10,035 nucleotides of DNA from Candidatus Nitrosopumilus sp. (GTDB lineage: Archaea > Thermoproteota > Nitrososphaeria > Nitrososphaerales > Nitrosopumilaceae): positions 1 to 10,035 of the forward strand of contig DAOWGL010000162.1 of NCBI GenBank assembly GCA_030637455.1, in the 5' to 3' direction. Below are positions 1 through 4,265 of the stretch, in pieces. Within the stretch, counting starts at the first letter, position 1. Each line of letters starts with the position of its first letter. The notes beneath the pieces are model-generated. The model made no database searches, was not told the DNA's origin, and was given only the letters and a program-made list of their open reading frames with translations. The position numbers and the translations under genes were made by a program.

Positions 1-1152
1 GAAAAGGTTTGTGTTCTTGGCGCTGGTAGCACCAAATATGGAAAATTAAGTGAAAGTATTGCTGATATCACTACACAGGCATCAGTTGCAGCCATAGAAA
101 GTGCAGGAATTTCTCCAAAAGACATCCAAGCATCTTACATTTCAAACGTTTTCGGAGTTGCTGACAAACAAGTCCACATTGGTCCAGTATTGATGAGCCG
201 ATTAGGAATTCCAGATAAACCATCATTAACAATAGAGTCCGCATGTGGAAGTGGTTCTGTATCTTTTAGAGAAGCCTATGCAAATGTTGCAGCAGGATTT
301 TATGATTGTCTAGTTGTTACCGGTGTTGAAAAAGTAACTCACACAGGAACTGAATGGACAACAACTTACTTTGCATATTGTTCTGACTTTTTCTATGAAG
401 GTCAAGCAGGTGCATCATTTCCAGGTTTGTTTGCATCAATGGCAAGAGCTTACTTGACAGAGTTTGATGCAACTGAAGAAGACTTTGCAGCAGTTGCAGT
501 AAAGAATCACGATAATGGTTTTCTTAATCCTAAAGCTCACATGCAAAAGAAAATTACTATTGATGATGTAATGAAATCACCAGTAGTTGCAAGTCCACTA
601 AAACTTTATGATTGCTGCCCATTCTCTGATGGCGCAAGTTCTGTTATTCTTTGTTCTGAAAAGTTCGCAAAAGCACATGGCGGTGATTACATTGAAGTAA
701 CTGGTTCTGGCAGAGGTGGCTCACCTGCTGCATTACAAGGACGTGAACATTTGACAACTATTCCTAGTACGAAGATTGCAGCAGCAGATGCATACAAGAT
801 GGCAGGTATAACTGCAAAAGACGTTGACTTTGCAGAAGTACATGATTGTTTTACTATTGCAGAAGTAGTTGACACTGAAGACTTGGGATTCTTTGATAAA
901 GGACAAGGTGTTCAAGCTGTTCGTGAAGGTAGAACAAAATTAAATTCTGACATTTCTATTAATCCATCTGGTGGTCTTAAATCAAAAGGACATCCAATTG
1001 GTGCAACAGGTGTTGGACAAGTAGTAGAAGTATTTGATCAACTAACTGGAAAAGCAGGTGCAAGAACTGTTAAAGATGCAAAAATTGGTTTAACTCATAA
1101 CTTTGGTGCAACTGGTGCAAGTTGTGCTGTTCACGTATTCCAAAGTGTATAA
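1..1152 (+). CDS. Thiolase family protein (acetoacetyl-CoA thiolase type), 5' end cut by window edge
   Basis: The reading frame is open from base 1 to TAA at 1150-1152 and gives 383 residues beginning EKVCVLGAG, so probably only the initiator Met lies outside. An internal ATG at 190 is not the start, because thiolase-fold sequence precedes it. The nucleophilic Cys is at window residue 82 (ESACGSGS). The VHDCF motif (His 281) is typical of SCP-x/archaeal thiolases, the GHPIGATG motif carries His 331, and GATGASC near the C-terminus carries Cys 375. Family knowledge: such enzymes interconvert two acetyl-CoA and acetoacetyl-CoA, and in archaea they work with a DUF35 protein, which follows here after 1 base. 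In ammonia-oxidising archaea the step could serve the end of the 3-hydroxypropionate/4-hydroxybutyrate cycle or the start of the mevalonate route; the sequence alone does not decide. No HMG-CoA synthase is visible, but it could lie upstream. Confidence 0.93.
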   Translation, partial: EKVCVLGAGSTKYGKLSESIADITTQASVAAIESAGISPKDIQASYISNVFGVADKQVHIGPVLMSRLGIPDKPSLTIESACGSGSVSFREAYANVAAGFYDCLVVTGVEKVTHTGTEWTTTYFAYCSDFFYEGQAGASFPGLFASMARAYLTEFDATEEDFAAVAVKNHDNGFLNPKAHMQKKITIDDVMKSPVVASPLKLYDCCPFSDGASSVILCSEKFAKAHGGDYIEVTGSGRGGSPAALQGREHLTTIPSTKIAAADAYKMAGITAKDVDFAEVHDCFTIAEVVDTEDLGFFDKGQGVQAVREGRTKLNSDISINPSGGLKSKGHPIGATGVGQVVEVFDQLTGKAGARTVKDAKIGLTHNFGATGASCAVHVFQSV

Positions 1153-1153
1153 A

Positions 1154-1519
1154 ATGACTATTGAAGAACAACTTATTGAATTTGCCAAACAAGGCAAACT
1201 TCTAACTCACAAATGTACTGAATGTGGACATCTTCATTTGTCTACGGCATATTATTGTCTAAAATGTGGTAGTAAGGGATTTGAGGATACTATTTTAGAT
1301 GGTGTAGGCTCAGTTGCCACTTATACTATAATCACAGTAGCTCCTGCAGGCTTTGAAAAATATACTCCATATGCCTTTGTTGTTATGGAAGTAGATAATA
1401 CAGATTTGAGAATTTCAGGATTTATGCCAAATATTGCTACCCCTGATGATCTCCCTGTTGGTATCCGAGCAAAAATTGCTGGTTTTGATGAACGCGGAAT
1501 ACTCATCGAAAAACAGTAA
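1154..1519 (+). CDS. DUF35 zinc-ribbon/OB-fold protein, thiolase partner
   Basis: This 121-residue protein starts at ATG 1154, one base after the thiolase stop. The frame stays open upstream to a possible start at 1103, but that would overlap the thiolase and add residues with no family resemblance. The N-terminal helix (1-18) is followed by a rubredoxin-like zinc ribbon with Cys 21, 24, 35 and 38 (CTEC and CLKC). Residues from about 45 to the end look like the OB-fold, with the family pattern GVGSVATYTI then PYAFVVMEVD. Known role: archaeal DUF35 proteins bridge acetoacetyl-CoA thiolase and HMG-CoA synthase and help form a shared CoA site; relatives support other thiolase-like enzymes. The tight spacing implies translational coupling and a complex with the thiolase. 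The OB-fold resembles nucleic-acid-binding folds, but an acyl-CoA role is much more likely in this context. Confidence 0.92.
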   Translation: MTIEEQLIEFAKQGKLLTHKCTECGHLHLSTAYYCLKCGSKGFEDTILDGVGSVATYTIITVAPAGFEKYTPYAFVVMEVDNTDLRISGFMPNIATPDDLPVGIRAKIAGFDERGILIEKQ

Positions 1520-1539
1520 AATAATTTGCTTGAATTATT
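1520..1539. other. AT-only inverted repeat after the DUF35 gene
   Basis: AATAATT and AATTATT form a perfect 7-bp arm pair around a 6-base loop (TGCTTG), directly after the stop codon. A run of A, not T, follows on the + strand, so it does not look like a normal terminator for the upstream genes. It may be incidental in AT-rich DNA or a weak mRNA 3' structure. Confidence 0.3.
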
Positions 1540-1560
1540 AAAAAAAATCCAAATCGATTC

Positions 1561-1567
1561 TTAATTA
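1561..1567 (+). promoter_or_regulatory. Possible TATA box for the 53-residue zinc-ribbon gene
   Basis: TTAATTA lies 23-29 bases before ATG 1590, which suits a leaderless archaeal transcript. The surrounding DNA is AT-rich, so this is a positional guess. Confidence 0.3.
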
Positions 1568-1589
1568 TTTTACATATCTGATCTATATC

Positions 1590-1751
1590 ATGTCAGTAGA
1601 AATTACATGTGGTAAATGTGGAGAAAAGATCACAAACATGAAGATGTTGAAATCTCTAAAAGATGTACTAAATCCGACAAATGGAAAGTGTCCATCATGT
1701 GGACAGAAACTTTCTACATCAGAATTTTCACTTGATGTCCAAGAAAAATAA
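1590..1751 (+). CDS. 53-residue zinc-ribbon protein, function unknown
   Basis: ATG 1590 to TAA 1749-1751 encodes 53 residues. Two CxxC knuckles, Cys 7/10 (CGKC) and Cys 34/37 (CPSC), enclose a Lys-rich 23-residue stretch, and Gly follows the second Cys of each pair, as in zinc ribbons. There are no other domains, no membrane segment and no signal peptide. Support for a real gene: both metal knuckles are intact, a TATA-like stretch sits at leaderless distance upstream, and a hairpin plus T-run follows 7 bases after the stop. It stands alone between the thiolase pair and the regulator. Small zinc ribbons of this sort occur in archaeal RNA-binding proteins, transcription factors and ribosome-associated proteins, so no function can be assigned. 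Upstream in-frame codons offer no better start. Confidence 0.65.
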   Translation: MSVEITCGKCGEKITNMKMLKSLKDVLNPTNGKCPSCGQKLSTSEFSLDVQEK

Positions 1752-1758
1752 ACGAATT

Positions 1759-1788
1759 GATCTTCTTTAAAGATCTTTTTTATCTTTT
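1759..1788 (+). terminator. Hairpin plus T-run after the zinc-ribbon gene
   Basis: GATCTT (1759-1764) pairs with AAGATC (1770-1775) around a 5-base loop. Six Ts follow directly, then ATCTTTT. The placement 7 bases after the stop at 1751 fits transcription termination; in archaea the T-run alone often suffices. Confidence 0.6.
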
Positions 1789-1832
1789 CACGAATCTGAT
1801 CAAAAACCGTAACATATTATCTAGTCACAAGT

Positions 1833-1840
1833 CTTATTTA
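1833..1840 (+). promoter_or_regulatory. Probable TATA box of the regulator gene
   Basis: CTTATTTA is centred about 27 bases before the GTG start at 1864, the spacing expected for a leaderless archaeal mRNA. A second TATA-like stretch (CATATAAT, 1844-1851) lies too close to the GTG to direct a leaderless start, but could do so if the true start were further downstream. Confidence 0.45.
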
Positions 1841-1863
1841 CTGCATATAATTTAGGAACAACA

Positions 1864-2874
1864 GTGAAACAAACCGAAGAAGAATTAGACTTAGATGTTG
1901 GTGCAGATATAGATAATGATTCTGAATTAGGTATGGATTTAGATGACGATGTAGACGAATTTGATCCAAAAAGAGGTGGAATCTTACAATCTACCTCAAA
2001 ACGCGTTAGAATGATCTTTTCTGTCATGGCCAGTCCAAACAGAATTGATATCCTCAGAATCCTAAATTCTAAGGGTCCGTTAACTTACTCTGAATTAAAA
2101 TCATTAGCTGGTTTCAAATCAAAAAAAGAAAGTGGAAAATTTGCATACCACTTGAGAAAATTACTTAGACAATCACTTGTTGCATTAAACAAATCTGAAA
2201 GACGTTACACCATTACAAATCTTGGAAAACTTGTTTTGAGTTTAGCAAGACAAATTGAAGAAAGATCAATTATTGAAAGTGGAAAGATGTATGTTAGAAC
2301 ATCTTCTGAATCAATTGAAGAATTCAACTCTCACAAAATCATTCAATCCCTAGTCCGTGAAGGAAGTCTTCCATTAGAACTAGCACAAAAAATTACTGAA
2401 GAAGTTGAAAATAGAATTTACAAATATCAAACAACCTATCTGACAGGTGCATTAATCCGAGAAATGGTTAATTCTGTACTTCTTGAGCACGGTCATGAAG
2501 AATACAGGAACAAACTAGCACGCCTAGGACTACCTGTCTATGATGTTCAAGAGATGATTTCTAATCTAGATGATGTCGATAATGGTGCTGAGGGATTATT
2601 ATTCAATGCTGGACAAAAGGTATTTGCTGAACGTCTTCTTACAAATGTTTTACCTAAAGATGTAGCAGACTCTCATCTTTCTGGCGACTTGCACATTTCA
2701 AATCCTGGAGTTTGGTCCATGATTCCTGATACAATATTTGTTAACATTAAAGAATTGATTGAAGATGGAGTTGATCTTGGAGGAAAATATCTTGATGTAT
2801 CAAGAATTTCTACATCAAAACAACTAGATAAAATCAACACTTCCTTCCCTGTAGTCCTCGCCGCGCTGGCGTAA
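1864..2874 (+). CDS. Winged-helix/ATP-cone/NrdD-like regulator, N-terminal part, ended by an in-frame TAA
   Basis: From GTG 1864 to TAA 2872-2874 this gives 336 residues. Residues 1-38 are very acidic (LDLDVGADIDNDSE). Residues about 45-135 look like an ArsR-type winged helix (MASPNRIDILRIL, then KFAYHLRKLL, then RRYTITNLGK). Residues about 142-215 match an ATP-cone, the nucleotide-sensing domain of ribonucleotide reductases and NrdR (IEEFNSHKIIQSLVRE, then LIREMVNSVLLEHG). From about 220 the sequence resembles class III RNR NrdD: LGLPVYDV, then VLPKDVADSHLSGDLHIS, close to the NrdD pattern VLPKEIADAHLSGDIHIHD. Homology continues in the same frame past the stop to 4032, so this is the front half of a ~722-residue gene, not a complete protein. 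There is no Cys in this half. Inferred role: a DNA-binding regulator sensing dATP/ATP, probably for the adjacent RNR gene. If the stop is real, the truncated product keeps its winged helix and ATP-cone and might still bind DNA. Confidence 0.85.
   Translation: MKQTEEELDLDVGADIDNDSELGMDLDDDVDEFDPKRGGILQSTSKRVRMIFSVMASPNRIDILRILNSKGPLTYSELKSLAGFKSKKESGKFAYHLRKLLRQSLVALNKSERRYTITNLGKLVLSLARQIEERSIIESGKMYVRTSSESIEEFNSHKIIQSLVREGSLPLELAQKITEEVENRIYKYQTTYLTGALIREMVNSVLLEHGHEEYRNKLARLGLPVYDVQEMISNLDDVDNGAEGLLFNAGQKVFAERLLTNVLPKDVADSHLSGDLHISNPGVWSMIPDTIFVNIKELIEDGVDLGGKYLDVSRISTSKQLDKINTSFPVVLAALA
2856..2874 (+). other. GC-rich patch with small hairpin and the in-frame stop that splits the gene
   Basis: Bases 2856-2871 are 14/16 G or C inside strongly AT-rich coding DNA and use codons uncommon here (CTC GCC GCG CTG GCG). 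CGCC (2859-2862) can pair with GGCG (2868-2871) around GCGCT, and TAA follows directly. The next 82 codons are all sense and the protein resemblance continues. A single change at TAA (for example from TCA or TTA) would restore one open frame. Sequencing error, a recent nonsense mutation and local sequence replacement all remain possible. Confidence 0.8.
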
Positions 2875-4032
2875 GTATCCGCACAAGAAATTGTTCTTGA
2901 TGGTTTAGTTCCATTATTTGCAAAACATTCAAAATCTATTCCAGAACTTGAACAAAAACTAACTGATGCATTTGCAACTTCATCAACAACTTCCAAATAT
3001 AATAAAAATAGTACCAATGTTTCAATTCGTTTACAATTAGGAACTGACACAAAAATAATTACTGCAATTATCAATGCATACAAAAATTATACAAAGATTA
3101 CACCAATTCCAAAAATTGGTTTGATAATTGATGCTGATAAAGGAAAGATTACTGATGTATCACAAGCAGTAGCTGAAATTCTTTCTATTGGTGGAAAAGT
3201 AATGTTTGCAAAAGGTCAAACATCTAGTTATGGAATAACTAATGGATCTACTAAAACATCTGGTCCTCTTTCAATTACATTACAATCTGTTTCAATTAAT
3301 CTTCCGAGATTAGCATTTGAATCAAACAAAGATGAAACTTATTTTAGAGCAAGACTTGCTTTACTAATGAAACCAGCTTTGGCTTCTATGGCATTAAGAA
3401 AGAAAGAGATCTCTGATCTTACTAGAAGAGGACTTAATCCAATTCTAGCAAAGAACACCCAATACATGCAGAGAAGTTCTGTATCTCTTGTTGTGAATTT
3501 AGTAGGACTCAAGGAAGCAGTCTTTAACATACTTGGATTCCAAGACAATAAAGAAGGACGAGATATTCTTAACAAAGTTATAGAAACTGCAGTCGATGTT
3601 GGTGCCAAAAAAGGCAAGGAATTAGGCGACACAGTGGCTATTTCTATGACTGAAACTGAAGGTTCTACCCGTTTTGCAACCCTTGATGGTGAAAAATATG
3701 GCAAAAACTCAAGCCTAAACTCTATGGATACTGATTACTATTCTCAAGGTATAGTGGTTAATGCTTCAGAAGTTTCTAATTTAACTGCAAGAAGTGAGGT
3801 CATCTCTGAGTGTAACAAACTCTCAAAGGTACTCAATGGCGGTCTCCTAGTAACATTACAAATTGACAAATATGCTAAAGTCGAGGATATCAAAAAAGCA
3901 ATAGAGAAAACATCTACACTTACTCCTTCTTTCAAACCAGTAAGACCAACTGCAATTTGTGGTGAGTGTGGATTCAAGGATGAACCATTTGATGACAAAT
4001 GTCCAAAGTGCAAGTCACCTTATGTTGTCTGA
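2875..4032 (+). pseudogene. C-terminal part of the same regulator: degenerate NrdD-like domain plus zinc ribbon, no start of its own
   Basis: This is the same frame as the segment starting at 1864. Codons 2875-3120 are all sense but contain no ATG, GTG or TTG; the first possible start is TTG 3121, then ATG near 3202, both inside the domain. It therefore reads as the detached second half of one gene. Numbered from GTG 1864, about 338-690 resemble the NrdD barrel C-terminal region (LGFQDNKEGRDIL, then AISMTETEGSTRFATLDGEKYG). The tail is a zinc ribbon with Cys 699, 702, 713 and 716, like the metal site of NrdD. The chain ends six residues later, so the glycyl-radical segment is missing. The only other Cys in the whole 722-codon frame is 650, so no finger-loop thiyl Cys is evident: the domain should be non-catalytic. 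It may act as a sensor or dimer platform. It ends 233 bases before the RNR gene. Confidence 0.75.
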
Positions 4033-4057
4033 ATATCGTAAATGAAAAACTAGTTCC

Positions 4058-4082
4058 GATCATTTTTGAAAATTTTTTGATC
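4058..4082 (+). terminator. Probable terminator after the regulator gene
   Basis: GATCA (4058-4062) and TGATC (4078-4082) form a short stem enclosing a T- and A-rich loop that holds runs of five and six Ts, beginning 25 bases after the TGA at 4030-4032. The T-tracts fit archaeal U-tract termination; the stem is weak. Confidence 0.4.
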
Positions 4083-4113
4083 AGTTTCAGATCTCGCGAT
4101 CATCGTTAACTAC

Positions 4114-4124
4114 TAACAATGTTA
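4114..4124. promoter_or_regulatory. Palindrome TAACAATGTTA upstream of the RNR gene, possible operator
   Basis: This is a perfect 5+1+5 dyad. Its core ACAATGT is the exact reverse complement of ACATTGT, the core of a second dyad centred 52 bases downstream (4161-4179). That spacing is about five helical turns, so the two would lie on the same DNA face. A link to the neighbouring winged-helix protein is inference. Confidence 0.3.
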
Positions 4125-4160
4125 AGAAGTATGAAGTTCATAGTAACATCAAGCACCATT

Positions 4161-4179
4161 ACGATACACATTGTACCGT
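4161..4179. promoter_or_regulatory. Imperfect dyad ACGATACACATTGTACCGT, possible operator
   Basis: Seven of nine base pairs of this 19-base dyad match (inner TACA/TGTA, outer ACG/CGT). It lies 44 bases upstream of the presumed TATA box at 4223, a position suited to a regulator. It shares a 7-base core with the palindrome at 4114-4124. Confidence 0.3.
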
Positions 4180-4222
4180 TGTCAATTTTATTGAACTGAA
4201 ATTTATCAAAGTTTTTCAGAAT

Positions 4223-4230
4223 CATTTATA
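4223..4230 (+). promoter_or_regulatory. Probable TATA box of the RNR gene
   Basis: CATTTATA ends 35 bases before ATG 4266. Transcription would then start around 4250-4256 and leave a short leader, unlike the probable leaderless genes in this window. The leader contains a Shine-Dalgarno-like GGGGAG. Confidence 0.5.
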
Positions 4231-4234
4231 CCCC

Positions 4235-4261
4235 ATCTCTCAATACCCTTAGCGGGGAGAT
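4235..4261. promoter_or_regulatory. Dyad over the presumed transcription start and ribosome-binding site of the RNR gene
   Basis: ATCTCTC (4235-4241) can pair with GGGAGAT (4255-4261), seven pairs including one G-T, around a 13-base loop. The right arm includes most of the Shine-Dalgarno-like GGGGAG. As DNA it could be a repressor site between TATA box and start codon; as RNA, if transcription starts upstream of 4235, it could hide the ribosome-binding site. Confidence 0.35.
4254..4259 (+). promoter_or_regulatory. Shine-Dalgarno-like site GGGGAG of the RNR gene
   Basis: GGGGAG ends 6 bases before ATG 4266 and supports that ATG as the start. No comparably clear Shine-Dalgarno site was noticed before the other genes with a TATA-like box at leaderless distance. 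Confidence 0.5.
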
Positions 4262-4265
4262 TATA

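Noticed and set aside
1103..1153. Earlier start for the DUF35 protein
   Set aside because: It overlaps the thiolase end in another frame; ATG 1154 gives the normal family N-terminus.
1796..1806. CTGATCAAAAA, found inverted at 4074-4084, as a shared operator of the regulator and nrdJ
   Set aside because: A 10-base part of the same string (TTTTTGATCA) also occurs inside the nrdJ coding region near 5600, and the copy at 4074 is part of the presumed terminator; chance in AT-rich DNA is likely.
2872..2874. Recoding of the in-frame stop as selenocysteine or pyrrolysine
   Set aside because: The codon is TAA; selenocysteine uses TGA and pyrrolysine TAG.
2840..2900. Archaeal (bulge-helix-bulge) intron or intein explaining the split
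   Set aside because: The protein resemblance runs directly up to and on from the stop in the same frame, with no inserted segment to remove.
3121..4032. Independent gene starting at TTG 3121
   Set aside because: The start would fall inside the NrdD-like domain, and the 82 sense codons before it continue the upstream protein in frame.
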